A stretch of DNA of 64,000 nt from Aeoliella mucimassa. Its GTDB lineage: Bacteria; Planctomycetota; Planctomycetia; Pirellulales; Lacipirellulaceae. The position numbers were made by a program, and so were the translations under genes. The notes under the pieces are model-generated. The model saw only the letters and a program-made list of their open reading frames with translations, was not told the DNA's origin and made no database searches. Positions within the stretch are counted from its first letter, which is position 1. The number at the start of each line of letters is the position of its first letter. This document shows, piece by piece, positions 10,001 to 19,224 of this stretch. The DNA lies in contig NZ_CP036278.1 in NCBI RefSeq assembly GCF_007748035.1, forward strand, positions 3,286,001 through 3,350,000. Reading direction: 5' to 3'.

Positions 10001-11881
10001 GCCCTGTTCGAGAATTTCGATCCGTCGTACGCCGACAGCCTGATCAAACCCGCGTACTACAACACCCTACGTGAACTGCGTGACCTAATCTGGCAGCCTG
10101 ACCAACTTGAGGGCATGATCAACGAACTGGTTTCGAATATCCTGCCGCTCGAAGCTGCGGATCGCGCTCGCTGGCAAGGAGCTCCCGATTCCGCTGGCAA
10201 CTACGATGGTCTCAGCGGCGCTGGCTCCGTGTCGCTGTCGAATCTCGTGCAGGACATGCTGAACTTCGCGTTCGTGGGAGGAAACTGGCCCAGCGGAGGC
10301 ACCAATTCCACCGGCTACGTCGGTCCTGGCGGTCGGGCGGCGTATCTTGATGATCAACTCGTCAACTCTGGCGAAGAAGCCCTCATTCCCGAAACACCGG
10401 TAATCACCTACGTCGGCGATCCCGGCATGGCGGCCGACGAGCTCGCGTTCGAAGCCACGACGTTCGCCGACCCTCAGGGGAATAACACCTTCGGTGCGAT
10501 GGAATGGCGAATCTCGCAAGTCACTCCCGTATCCGCGGGACTTGATACCGACCTGGAGTTCCTCGACGAGTGGACCGCCAGCTGGACTTCGGGAGAGCTC
10601 ACAACCTACAGTTCCACAATTGCCCCTTCCAGCTCAGCTGTCACTGCGGGAGAAATCTATCGCGCTCGTGTTCGCTATCAGGACGACACCGGGCGGTGGA
10701 GCCACTGGTCGGATCCCGTTGAGTTTGTCGCGGCAGAAGCCAACGGCTCAACCACACTGGCGATTACCGAACTGCATTACCATCCAAACAACTCCAGCCT
10801 TGTCGATGAAGACGATCAAGAATTCATCGAAATCCTGAACACCGGAAGCACAACAATCGACTTGACCGGAGTGCAGATCACCGACTTTGCCTCGACCCCC
10901 TACGTATTCTCGCCGGGCCAGATGCTGGCACCAGGAGAGTACATGGTAATCGCCCGCACTCCGGAGGTGTTCGAAGCCGTCTATGGAACGAACGTCAATC
11001 TAGCCCTCGATGGATTTGGTGACCGTAATCTCAGTAACGGCGGCGAAACTATCTCGCTGCTTGACGCATCGGGCAACGTGATCCAGAGCTTTACCTACAG
11101 CGACGACACCCCCTGGCCCACTACTGCTGATGGCGATGGCCCTTCTCTGGAGATCATCGATCCGCTGGGGGATGCGAACGACCCGCTCAACTGGAGAGCA
11201 AGTCGCTACGATGGCGGTTCCCCAGGGGTCGAAGCACTCTCGATCCCCGGCGACTACGACTTAAGCGGGGTTGTTGATCAGAACGACTACCTCCTCTGGA
11301 AGTCACAGATCGGCTCTAGGGTCGCCATTGCTGGAGCAGGTGCCGATGGCAACCGCGACGGAGTGGTTAGCCTTGGCGACTACACGATCTGGCGTGACAA
11401 CCTTGGTGCAATTGCCGAGGTGGCCAGTATTGGTTCGCCGGAAGTCGCTGCCGTGTCGAGTACCACGGAACCCGCAGCTCCCCCCGTGGTTGTTGAGATC
11501 CTGGAGCCGGAACAAGAGCAAGAACTGCAAGCAGAACCACAAGAGTACTTGCCAACAGATCCATCGCCCGCACCTGCGGCCGATGCACAGACGACGAATT
11601 CCACCACAACGACCCTTCCGCAAGTAGCTCAGATGCAGCTGCCAGCGAGCAGCGGGTCTCAAGCACGTCAAGTAGCGATCGAACAGCTCTTCAGCAATTC
11701 GGACCCAACCGATCCCGCACTGCTCTGGGCCCCTCGCTTCGCTCGTCGACATGAAGTCCGCCAAAGCTCGGTCGACCAATCTCCCCGGAAACTGGTTGCC
11801 ACCCCCGCAGCGGTCGATTCCCTTGACTCTCAGGATCTTGAGATCGATTGGCGTTGGCAACTTTCTACCAAGCGAAGGTAA
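7055..11881 (+). CDS. Giant CotH-type surface protein with lamin-tail, LamG and dockerin domains
   Basis: This protein has 1608 residues. The basic N-terminus leads to MEQLEDRRLLA (about residues 28-38), the planctomycete LEPR-type export motif. Domains in order: a lamin-tail domain (~40-180, VINEIHYNS, LSGWEFTDG), a LamG/concanavalin-like domain (~195-425), an Ig-like domain (~430-510), a second beta domain (~520-670), a CotH kinase-like domain (~687-1030, with YRPRGANGRYYGEGKRSMRFRF and LWDTDASWG), another beta domain, a second lamin-tail domain (~1234-1385) and dockerin-like loops (GDYDLSGVVDQNDYLLW, DGVVSLGDYTIWRDNLG, ~1397-1450). The C-terminus is Pro/Gln/Glu-rich. CotH proteins in Bacillus are atypical protein kinases of the spore coat; whether this one phosphorylates anything is unknown. 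The start has no strong ribosome site. Confidence 0.85.
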   Translation: MAVFRKRHHNSRTKSHASRRNRGSRLRMEQLEDRRLLAVVINEIHYNSADNTSFEEFIELYNTSSEPVDLSGWEFTDGIDYTFAEGQTIAGNGYVVLAQDPATLLSEFGTVATGMYAGGLSNGGERVALSDSSGNLIDEVEYSTTFPWPISPDGEGMSMELVNPNLDNNLGSNWRPAFTEPLFASPDDGSTSDLVSGLVHRWSFSGNLEDSVGGDDATLVDPAGITEFVNGRLDVSRNSGQLSNQVPFESGAYVDLPNGIISDLGESATFEWWGTVTRNRTWAEIFSFGTSDGGEDSSSSASGQSYITLIPRADSGDLRLSHRNGTTSVETSIDWSQSPNTNTEYHFAVVWDGASDTQSLYVNGQLVGQSSTTLDLADLNDNNNWLGRSQWNDPLFDGYHNEFRIYNQALSSSALAESYEAGPNAVFAGPTINSFEANQSSIVSGETVVLTWNVTDATSLTITPDVGDVTNRSGTTVSPTETTTYVLIATNNEGTTSRAVTITVEPQRATPGAANATLADNAAPAIASIDTSGGDTSESIGVVTAEVSDPDGVASVELQYQIVLPGEYIPARLPVDVDALVANATLLPTANPEYFDLANWTTIVMVDDGTGEDAVAGDGIYTASIPAQAHRTLVRYRIEVSDTLGATAMAPYADDASLNFAYFVYDGIPDYVDNNNQLLADADALDSLPVYHLLTRAEDIAEANAWDSDDQIPQGTEARYTFNWGGTIVYNGKVYDNIQYRPRGANGRYYGEGKRSMRFRFNDGNWFEPLDQDGEPYPEQWKTLTTGKGFDNHSTLTYSLNEAITLQLSNMLGLPAIETHWFQFRVIDDSAEAPDQWNGDFWGINFALEDYDKRFLDAHDLEEGNLYKLNNQTQDAERQLDYQAPNAVSDGSDFNYVEYAMGRASDKIEYRVDLEKYFIYHALSEAVRHYDYWPTANKNMAYYFAPNYTAEKDYKGELWLLLWDTDASWGPTWNEGKDLVYDALFENFDPSYADSLIKPAYYNTLRELRDLIWQPDQLEGMINELVSNILPLEAADRARWQGAPDSAGNYDGLSGAGSVSLSNLVQDMLNFAFVGGNWPSGGTNSTGYVGPGGRAAYLDDQLVNSGEEALIPETPVITYVGDPGMAADELAFEATTFADPQGNNTFGAMEWRISQVTPVSAGLDTDLEFLDEWTASWTSGELTTYSSTIAPSSSAVTAGEIYRARVRYQDDTGRWSHWSDPVEFVAAEANGSTTLAITELHYHPNNSSLVDEDDQEFIEILNTGSTTIDLTGVQITDFASTPYVFSPGQMLAPGEYMVIARTPEVFEAVYGTNVNLALDGFGDRNLSNGGETISLLDASGNVIQSFTYSDDTPWPTTADGDGPSLEIIDPLGDANDPLNWRASRYDGGSPGVEALSIPGDYDLSGVVDQNDYLLWKSQIGSRVAIAGAGADGNRDGVVSLGDYTIWRDNLGAIAEVASIGSPEVAAVSSTTEPAAPPVVVEILEPEQEQELQAEPQEYLPTDPSPAPAADAQTTNSTTTTLPQVAQMQLPASSGSQARQVAIEQLFSNSDPTDPALLWAPRFARRHEVRQSSVDQSPRKLVATPAAVDSLDSQDLEIDWRWQLSTKRR

Positions 11882-11960
11882 CTCGTCTTCAGGCTCTCGC
11901 TATGTGGTCTACCTCAGGATTCTTACTCAATTCTAGAGGACTTGCTGAGCAAATTCTGGC

Positions 11961-11989
11961 TTGACGCCGAATGGGCGAGTATCTACTGT
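11961..11989 (+). promoter_or_regulatory. Sigma-70-type promoter of the TetR gene
   Basis: TTGACG (11961-11966) and TACTGT (11984-11989) are spaced by 17 bp, matching the consensus at 5/6 and 4/6 positions. The predicted transcription start lies at about 11996, immediately before the palindromic operator at 12001, which suits autorepression. Confidence 0.55.
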
Positions 11990-11998
11990 TCAAAGATC

Positions 11999-12015
11999 GG
12001 ACGGACGCGTCCGTT
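11999..12015. promoter_or_regulatory. Probable TetR operator, copy 1
   Basis: The 14-bp perfect palindrome ACGGACGCGTCCGT (12001-12014) lies within GGACGGACGCGTCCGTT, a 17-bp sequence repeated exactly at 14104-14120 before the pump gene. It sits just upstream of the TetR gene and downstream of its -10 box. Operator function is inferred from symmetry, position and duplication. Confidence 0.75.
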
Positions 12016-12055
12016 TTGATTCAAGCCAATGAAACCAGTGCAAAAAGGGATTGCG

Positions 12056-12679
12056 ATGCTCAACCTCAGCGATACGGAATCCCGAATTCTTCGAGTCGCC
12101 TGCGACGTATTTGCCAGAGAAGGTTTTCGCAACGCCGACGTGCAGGTGATTGCTGATCTCGCGGGGGTCGGCAAAGGGACAGTCTACCGACACTTTGGCA
12201 ACAAAGAGCAGCTGTTTCTAGCTGCCTCGAAGCACGCGGTCGAAGAAGTGGCAGCCCACATATGGAAAGACGTAATCGGCGATGCTGATCCCGACGATGT
12301 ACTGGCTAACATCGGTACGACAAACATGCTTCGCAAGATCGCCGCTTCATACGCTTCGTACTATCAGCGAAAGCCCGGGGTAGTAGAGTTGATGATCCAA
12401 GAGCGGGCGGAGTTCCGGCAGTCGGTCTTTCCAACCCACTTGATGCATCGCGCCGAACATCGTGGCGGGTTGGAACGACTATTCCAACGCGGGATGGAAC
12501 GAGGAGAGCTACGCGATTTCGAAACGGGGCCAGTTGCCGATGCCTTCGCCGACATGCTGTATGGCAGCGTGGTGAATGGTTGCCTCGATGGAGGGCATCA
12601 GCATCTGCCCGAACGAGTGGCATGTGCCGTGGAGATCTTCATCAACGGCTTGGCTTGTTCACCAATCCATGAAGAGTAA
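12056..12679 (+). CDS. TetR/AcrR-family transcriptional repressor
   Basis: The product is 207 residues, typical for the family. The N-terminal helix-turn-helix is clear (VACDVFAREGF, then IADLAGVGKGTVYRHFGNKEQLF, ~12-55); the rest is the variable ligand-binding domain. The ATG at 12056 has AAAGGGA about 6 nt upstream and is preferred over 12029, which lacks a ribosome site. Repressors of this family usually control adjacent efflux genes and release DNA on binding a pump substrate. The next gene, 19 bp on, is the pump's adaptor, and the same palindrome lies before this gene and before the pump gene, so it probably represses both. The ligand is unknown. Confidence 0.9.
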   Translation: MLNLSDTESRILRVACDVFAREGFRNADVQVIADLAGVGKGTVYRHFGNKEQLFLAASKHAVEEVAAHIWKDVIGDADPDDVLANIGTTNMLRKIAASYASYYQRKPGVVELMIQERAEFRQSVFPTHLMHRAEHRGGLERLFQRGMERGELRDFETGPVADAFADMLYGSVVNGCLDGGHQHLPERVACAVEIFINGLACSPIHEE

Positions 12680-12698
12680 ATGTGCGAAGGAACGACAC

Positions 12699-14060
12699 AT
12701 GAAATCACAACGACTTGACATGCAGACTGCTCTGACAGGATTCTTGGCAACTCTTTTGCTAGTGACTGCAGGCTGTAACCAGCCCGCTCCCACCGAGCAA
12801 GAAGCGGCTGCGTATCAGATTCAAACAACTAGCATCTCGGTACGCGTGGCTCCGGTCATGCATCAATCGCTTGTCACTGAGAAAGAGTTCACTGGCAACC
12901 TGCTTCCCCGCCGTGTCACCCGTATTATGGCCGAAGTGCCCGGCGTGGTTGCCGAGATCCCTCAAGTAGGAGCCAAGTTCGATATCGTCGTCGAGGGCAA
13001 GCACTACTCCGAGCAACTCGGTCTGACCTACGGCCAGCCGGTTACCAAGGGGGATCTGCTACTGCAGCTCGACACACGTGATTACGAAGTAGATCTGCAA
13101 ATGGCTCAAGCAAAGCTGGCGAAAGCTTCGGCAGATCTAGCGAAGCTCGAATCGTGGGAGCGCGCCGAGGAAGTCACTCGGCTAAGTGCGTTACAAGCCG
13201 AGGCCGCTGCCCGACTCGAGCAAGCGAAGCGAGATCGCGATCGCATGCAGCAACTGCTGCCGACACATGCGATTTCGCAAGCCGAGTTCGAAGAGAGCGA
13301 GCTAGCGGTGGCCACCGCCAGTGCGGCTGTGGATAGTGCCGCCGCGTTAGTGAAGCGAGCCCAGGCAGGCCCGACCGAAGAAGAAATTGCGGTACAGCGG
13401 GCCCTGGTATCGCAGGCCGAAGCCGAAGTCGAGCAAAGCAAGATCGAACTCTCCAAGACCACGCTGCTGGCCCCTTACGACGGAGTGATCACCGCCATCA
13501 ATGTGGAAGTTGGTGAGCGAGTCGCCGCGTCGGGTGATGTGCTCGTCGAACTCATGGACCTTAGCTATTTGGTGGCCGAGATCGGTATTCCTGAGTCGTT
13601 CGTCGGGGCCGTGAAAGTTGGCGATCAGGCCTCCGTACTCGCTTCGGGAAGTGTCGAGCCGGTTACCGGGCTGGTGGTCGCAATAAACGAACGCGTGGAT
13701 CTCGAAACGCGCACTTTCCGCGCCCGAGTCGCCATCGACAACGCGAACGCCCGCTTCAAGGCAGGCCAGTTCGCTCGCGTTCGAATCCCCTTCCGACCCA
13801 CGACCGAGGAAACGCTCGTCGTTCCCTCGGAAGCTATCGTGTTTATCGAAGGCCAGCCGCACGTTTATGCGGTAGAGAACGGTCGGGCGATCGCCAAACA
13901 GATCGAGTTGGGACTCGCTACCGATACCTCCACACAGGTGGTAGCCGGACTCGCTGGCGACGAACTTGTGATCACCGATGATCCCACGCTTGTCACCGAT
14001 CAATCGGAAGTCGTCGTCGAGTCTCCTCCGTCCACGGTTGTCGTTTACAAGCAGCCATAG
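12699..14060 (+). CDS. RND efflux periplasmic adaptor lipoprotein (HlyD/MFP family)
   Basis: The ATG at 12699 has AAGGA 8-12 nt upstream; the in-frame extension to 12576 overlaps the TetR gene and lacks support. The 453-residue product has a signal sequence with a lipobox (LLVTAGC, Cys26), a biotinyl-lipoyl half-domain near residues 85-130 (VPGVVAEIPQVG), a long Ala/Glu/Arg-rich helical hairpin (~130-250, expected coiled coil), a return lipoyl half (TLLAPYDGVITAINVEVGERV) and beta-barrel plus membrane-proximal domains. Such adaptors link an inner-membrane RND pump to an outer-membrane channel. No channel gene is present at this locus. Since the pump gene after it is broken, the adaptor may now be without a partner. 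Confidence 0.9.
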   Translation: MKSQRLDMQTALTGFLATLLLVTAGCNQPAPTEQEAAAYQIQTTSISVRVAPVMHQSLVTEKEFTGNLLPRRVTRIMAEVPGVVAEIPQVGAKFDIVVEGKHYSEQLGLTYGQPVTKGDLLLQLDTRDYEVDLQMAQAKLAKASADLAKLESWERAEEVTRLSALQAEAAARLEQAKRDRDRMQQLLPTHAISQAEFEESELAVATASAAVDSAAALVKRAQAGPTEEEIAVQRALVSQAEAEVEQSKIELSKTTLLAPYDGVITAINVEVGERVAASGDVLVELMDLSYLVAEIGIPESFVGAVKVGDQASVLASGSVEPVTGLVVAINERVDLETRTFRARVAIDNANARFKAGQFARVRIPFRPTTEETLVVPSEAIVFIEGQPHVYAVENGRAIAKQIELGLATDTSTQVVAGLAGDELVITDDPTLVTDQSEVVVESPPSTVVVYKQP

Positions 14061-14103
14061 TCCCCCCTCCACCGCTCCGCTTTTCATTCTTTGCACAACA
14101 ACT

Positions 14104-14120
14104 GGACGGACGCGTCCGTT
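14104..14120. promoter_or_regulatory. Probable TetR operator, copy 2
   Basis: GGACGGACGCGTCCGTT is an exact repeat of 11999-12015, containing the palindrome at 14106-14119. It lies in the 87-bp gap between adaptor and pump genes, 28 bp before the pump's ATG, implying a second regulated promoter or a roadblock inside the operon. No clear -10/-35 pair was found for it. Confidence 0.7.
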
Positions 14121-16254
14121 CGACCTTCGGTCCTTCGAGTATTCAAGATGAAACTGTCCGAAACTGCCGTTCAGCGACCGGTGCTCACCCTCATGGTGTT
14201 CTCGGCGCTCATCGTGTTTGGCATGGTTGCCTACCGCACGCTCGGCGTCGCGCTCTATCCAGACGTAGATATTCCCGTCGTCACGGTCACGGTTACCTAC
14301 GAAGGGGCTGCTCCCCACACCGTAGAGACCGAGGTAACCGAGGTGCTGGAGGAATCACTAAGTACGATCAGCGGCATCAAATCGATGCGTAGCGAAACCA
14401 GCGAGGGGCTCTCGCAGGTGTTTCTGGAGTTCGAACTCAAACGCGATATCGATATCGCTGCTCAGGATGTTCGAGACAAGGTCTCCTCGGTGCAGTACGA
14501 GCTTCCTTCCGAAGCCGAGGCTCCCATTATCGAGAAGCTGGATCCCGACGCGACCCCGATTCTGGGAATCGTGCTGGCAGGTAAAGGCTCGGTGCGCGAT
14601 ATCTCTGAGATTGCCGACGATATCGTGAAACCGGCCATCGAAGGAATCGATGGAGTGGGTGGTGTGCAACTATCCGGAGATCGCGAGCGGGAGGTCCGCA
14701 TCTGGTTGCGAGTGAATGATCTAACCTCGTACAACCTCGCTGCTCAGGACGTTGTAGACGCCCTACGGGAAGGCAATATCGAGGTACCAGGAGGACGTCT
14801 CGAAGCGGGAGAGTCGGACCTGGTAGTCAAAACCAAAGGCAAGCTGAACGACGTGGCAGATTTTCGCCGCATGGTGATCACCCGCCGCAACGGACATGCC
14901 ATTCGTCTCGAGCAAGTTGCCTACGTCGAAGATGGTCTCGAAGATCGCCACAGCCTGGCTCGCCTAAACGGGCAACTAGCCGTATCGCTTTCGGTCCGCC
15001 AGCAGTCGGGCGCGAACATGGTGGTCGTGGCGAACGAAGTGAAGGCAACTTTAGACAAGATTCGCGACTCGTTACCAGAAGGGTACGACTTGCTGGTTGT
15101 CCAAGACAATTCTGCCTTCGTAGAACGGAGTGTAGACGAAGCACAAAGCGAACTGGTCCGAGGGGCAGCACTCGCGGTGCTGGTGATACTACTTTTTCTG
15201 CGGAGTATTCGAGGCTCACTTGTGGCGGCAGTCACGATTCCGGCCACAATTGTATCGACCTATGCTTTTATGATGGCGTTCGGCTTCACGCTGAATACCA
15301 TGACCCTGCTCGCGCTTACCATTTCGGTCGGCATGGTGATCGACGACTCGATCGTGGTGCTCGAAAACACCTGGCGACACATGCAAGAAGGCAAGCCGCG
15401 ACTGCATGCGGCCGTGGCGGCGATGGACGAAATCGGCTTTGCGGTTATTGCGACATCACTCTCCATCGCAGCGGTGTTTGTGCCTGTCGCCTTCATGGAT
15501 GGGCTTATCGGGCAATTCTTCTTCGAGTTCGGAATGACCATCACCTTTACGGTGATCATTTCAACGCTGATCGCCCTCTTCCTCTCGCCGATGCTCTGCT
15601 CGCAACTTCTAAAACTGAGCGCTTCGCACGGTCGCCTTTACCAGATTTCCGAAAACCTACTCACCGGTATCGAATCGCTTTACTCATGGGTGCTGGGCGT
15701 GGCTCTCCGTGCCCGCTGGCTTGTAGTGCTGGTAGCGATGGGAGTATTTCTCGCCAGTTGCACGCTGCTGCCGTTGATCGGTAAAGAGTTCACCCCCGCT
15801 GCTGACGAGGGGCAGTTTCAAGTACAACTCGAAGCTCCAGTTGGTTCGTCGGTGGACCGCACCGCTAAGCTGGCCGGGCAGGTCGAGGCCATTCTTGCGA
15901 CGCTTCCGGCTGTAGAGGACATTTATACAACCATTGGTGGACAGTACGAAGGACAAACCACGGTAGCCCAGGTGATGGTCCGCATGGTCGATCGCAGTCA
16001 GCGAGCCACTTCGCAGTCGAAGGCCATGGAACTGGCCCGTGAGCGACTCGCCCCCTACTCGCACTTGCGAATTACTGTGGATCCCATCGCCCGACTCGGA
16101 GGCGGCGGCATGCGTTCCGCTCCGGTACAGTACAATCTGCGGGGTGACGATCTCAATCAACTCACTCAGATCGCAGATACTCTAGTGGAGACACTGAAAG
16201 CGACCGAGGGCTTTGTCGATGTCAATACAACCAGTCAAAGTGGCAAGCCCGAAC

Positions 16255-17289
16255 GGCCTTGTTGACTAACTCCACTCGAACTGTGGAAGCCCGAGTTGGG
16301 TGAATTGATTGATGATTTTACAGCGCAAGCGGGCTTCCGTTTGTTGGTTTTCGAATACTCGGTTTTTGAGATGGCTCCCAAAGCTTTGTTTCACTCGGTA
16401 CATGGTCGTTTCCGCCAAGCTTCTACGATGATAGCCCACTTCCTCTTTCCAACTCCTACGCCCCTTGCGTCGAATCTGACGAATTGCCTCGTCCCGGGGC
16501 AAAGGCTCCTCCGCAGAGTTGCCATGTTGTTTGATCTTGGCGTTGTGCTGCGGCGGAATCACCGGCTCAATGCCTTCGGATTCCAGCCCTTCATAAACCT
16601 TCCACTTGTCGTAACTACCGTCGCCGTGAAACTTTTTTACGGGCTGCTCCACCTGCTCCAGCATTTCGGGAACCGCATCGGCATCGTGGCAACTGTTCTC
16701 GGTCAAAATCTCCGCCACAATCTCGCGGGTGTCAGGATTCACCGACAAATGCAGCTTCCGCCATGTCCGCCGCTTCGACTTGCCATGCGTCCGCATCTTC
16801 CATTCGCCCTCGCCAAACACTTTCATGCCGGTGCTATCCACCACGATATCGATGTCGCCCCTCTTGTTAGCGATATCGAGCGAAACATTCAGCTTGCTGG
16901 CTCGCTTGGCGAGCGAAGAATAATTGGGAATCGCTGCCTCGACGCCCAACATCGCCACCAGCGAGCGGCCGAATCCCTCAGTCTGCCGATAGGGAAGTTT
17001 CAGCAGTTCGCGAATCGTCAGCAAGCACTCGATCGCCGTATCGCTGAAGACAAAAGGGCGACCGACTTTTGTCTGGTCGTTAGGATGTTCCCAGTTCTCC
17101 AACGCCTCGTCGCTAAACCAAATAGTGATGTTTCCACGCTCGATGAGCGACTTGTTATACTCCTTCCAGTTCGTGACTTTGTAGGTTCGTTTTTCTTTCG
17201 TAGCCATGTTCGATCTCCGTAAAAAAGGTACGTGGTTCCATTCCACGTTAGTTTTTACGGAGGTTTGTGACTAATTGTTCAACAAGGCC
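16255..17289 (-). mobile_element. IS5-family (IS903-group) insertion sequence, copy 1
   Basis: The element is 1035 bp, bounded by inverted ends GGCCTTGTTGA... with 11 perfect terminal bases, close to IS903 ends (GGCTTTGTTGA). It is flanked by the 9-bp direct repeat AGCCCGAAC (16246-16254 and 17290-17298), the size expected for the IS903 group. It is inserted in the RND pump gene, with its transposase antisense to that gene. Confidence 0.95.
16266..17207 (-). CDS. IS903-group (IS5 family) transposase
   Basis: The product is 313 residues from ATG 17207, which has GGAG 8 nt upstream (an upstream extension to 17246 reaches toward the IS end). DDE catalytic signatures are visible: IVVDSTGMKVFGEGEW (first Asp), HGDGSYDKWK (second Asp) and RSLAETTMYRVKQSFG (Glu of the Y-(2)-R-(3)-E-(6)-K type motif). 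An intact, full-length enzyme; the encoded protein is identical to that at 23001-23942. Confidence 0.95.
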   Translation of the reverse strand: MATKEKRTYKVTNWKEYNKSLIERGNITIWFSDEALENWEHPNDQTKVGRPFVFSDTAIECLLTIRELLKLPYRQTEGFGRSLVAMLGVEAAIPNYSSLAKRASKLNVSLDIANKRGDIDIVVDSTGMKVFGEGEWKMRTHGKSKRRTWRKLHLSVNPDTREIVAEILTENSCHDADAVPEMLEQVEQPVKKFHGDGSYDKWKVYEGLESEGIEPVIPPQHNAKIKQHGNSAEEPLPRDEAIRQIRRKGRRSWKEEVGYHRRSLAETTMYRVKQSFGSHLKNRVFENQQTEARLRCKIINQFTQLGLPQFEWS

Positions 17290-18385
17290 AGCCCGAACTA
17301 TCGATCGCCATCAATCGTGACCGAGCTTCCGATTTAGGGGTGAAGGTGGAATCGCTTGGCAAAGCGATCAACCAACTCGTCGGCGGCCAGGCGATCTCCA
17401 CCTTCGAAACCGGTGGCGACAACATCGATGTCCGTGTTCGCCTGGTGGGTGACGATCGCCAGCACGCCAGCGCCCTCGAAACGCTGCCGATGCGTACTTC
17501 GGATGGCAGCCTGACGGAGCTTCGCAACATTGCCTCAGTTAGCAATACGTTCGGCCCGGTGACCATCGAGCGGCAAAACCGACGTCGTCAGGTGACAGTT
17601 CTGGCGAACCTTGCGGACGGAAAACCCTTGGCCGAAGCGGTGCAGCAAGTCGAGTCGCTCGCTCAAGAGATTGGCTTGCCCACCGGAGTCGAAGGAGTCT
17701 TCACCGGCACGGCCGAAACCATGGCCGAGTCGTTTGCCAGTATGCTTTTCGCCTTGGTGCTGGCAGTAGTCCTCACTTACATGGTGCTGGCCGCTCAGTT
17801 TGAAAGCTTTGTCCATCCCCTCACCATCATGATCTCGCTACCGCTGTCGATCGGTGGAGCACTCGGGGCGTTGGCTTTGACTGGCCGTACGCTCAACATC
17901 TTCAGCATGATTGGAATGGTGATGCTGATGGGCTTGGTGACCAAGAATGCCATCCTACTGGTCGACTATACGAACTTGCTTCGCCGGCGCGGGACCGCCC
18001 GAGACGATGCCCTGCGCCAAGCCGGACCTACAAGATTACGTCCGATCCTGATGACCACCTGCTCGACCATCGCCGGCATGATTCCGATTGCGATTGGCCT
18101 CGGCGAGGGTTCGGAGTCGCGAGCACCGATGGGAGCGTGCGTTGTGGGAGGGATGATTACCTCGACACTGCTAACCCTGGTGGTAATTCCAGTGGTTTAC
18201 AGCCTGATGGACCAGTTTTCGACTTGGGTCGTGCGATGGTTCTCACACGACCAATCAACAAACGAACTGGCTTCGCCTGCGTTGCTGGATCATACAAGTC
18301 AGCAGCAACTCCCTAGCCCTACTCCTTCGACAATCTCTGCGGCTTCCGCCAAAATTGCGTCGTGACCAATTCGTCAGTGATACAG

Positions 18386-19042
18386 CTAGTCGTTAGATTC
18401 TTTCTGTTCCGCAACTGGTGGTTTCGTTTGGCCACTTGGCTGAAGACTATTGAGCAGATGCACTGACTCTCTACCCAAGCGTTCACAAATCGCTGAGGTT
18501 TCGCCAAAGTCAACATCTAACGGTTCGACTCGATGCGACTCGACAATCGCCACTGAGCCAATCCACGGATCGGGAGAACCAGGCAGGTACACAATCACGA
18601 GGTCTTGGCTCGTCCGTCCCGCTTCGTAGCCAATGCGTATCATATCGTCGAGCCGCACGGTAACAGGTTGCAACGAAGGGCCGATCGTTCCATCGCTGAT
18701 ATTGCCAGTAAGAATGTCTTTGTAGATCGCGTATTTTGGATAGACCGTTACCAGTTGCTTCTCGATAGTCTGCGTAAACTGCCGAGCAATTGCTCGCCGA
18801 GCCGCTAATCCACAAACGAAACAGAGGAACAATACGATCGCTATAGCGATAAGAAACAAGAGCAACACCCCTAGCGTGCTGCTAACCGGCAAATACTCGC
18901 GCAGCGGGGTATAAACGACTAATACCGCATTATACACGTACCCGAGCAAAGCTCCGATCACGGCCAACGGTAACAAGAAGAGCAATCCACCGATGGCAGT
19001 TGTTTTGAGAAAACCAACGCTTTGGATGATCTTTGATTTCAT
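18386..19042 (-). CDS. DUF502-like two-helix membrane protein
   Basis: The product is 218 residues from ATG 19042, preferred over 19069 because CCAGGAG lies upstream at a workable distance. Two long hydrophobic segments (about residues 10-40 and 55-85) are followed by a soluble domain with KYAIYKDILTG and VIVYLPGSPDPWIGSVAIV, matching the layout and the P-x-P-x-P-x-x-G region of DUF502 proteins. The biochemical function of that family is not established. It converges with the pump gene (20 bp between stops). Confidence 0.65.
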   Translation of the reverse strand: MKSKIIQSVGFLKTTAIGGLLFLLPLAVIGALLGYVYNAVLVVYTPLREYLPVSSTLGVLLLFLIAIAIVLFLCFVCGLAARRAIARQFTQTIEKQLVTVYPKYAIYKDILTGNISDGTIGPSLQPVTVRLDDMIRIGYEAGRTSQDLVIVYLPGSPDPWIGSVAIVESHRVEPLDVDFGETSAICERLGRESVHLLNSLQPSGQTKPPVAEQKESND

Positions 19043-19224
19043 CGGCCACACTACTCCTGGAGAAGTCACAAGTAACCAGTCCTATCAGGGAGACTCGCCA
19101 ATGGAGGCCTGAAAGTGCGGTATACTATGGAGCATCTCGACTCCGCCTGCAAGAACTTATCGCTTGCAGTTGAAAGGAGCGACCTTTGTAGGTTCACTCT
19201 GAGCTATCCCCTAGTACTGTAGGG

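Larger units (their letters stand above)
14148..18365 (+). pseudogene. RND multidrug-type efflux pump (HAE-like) split by an IS903-like element
   Basis: The first part (14148-16254) encodes 702 residues of an RND pump: TM1, the first periplasmic loops, and TM4 with the proton-relay pair GMVIDDSIVVLEN (Asp399/Asp400). The frame then runs three residues into the IS and stops. The second part (17299-18365) resumes with SIAINRDRASDLGVKV and carries the last transmembrane helices. Removing the IS and one copy of its 9-bp target duplication (16255-17298) rejoins codon 703 as CTA and gives a continuous 1057-residue protein, normal for the family. The ancestral function, proton-driven export with the upstream adaptor, is inferred from the family. 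As it stands the pump should be inactive, because the fragments are separated by stops. Confidence 0.92.

Noticed and set aside
16296-17222. 308-codon frame antisense to the IS903-like transposase
   Set aside because: The real transposase with all DDE residues lies opposite; this frame has no recognisable domain.
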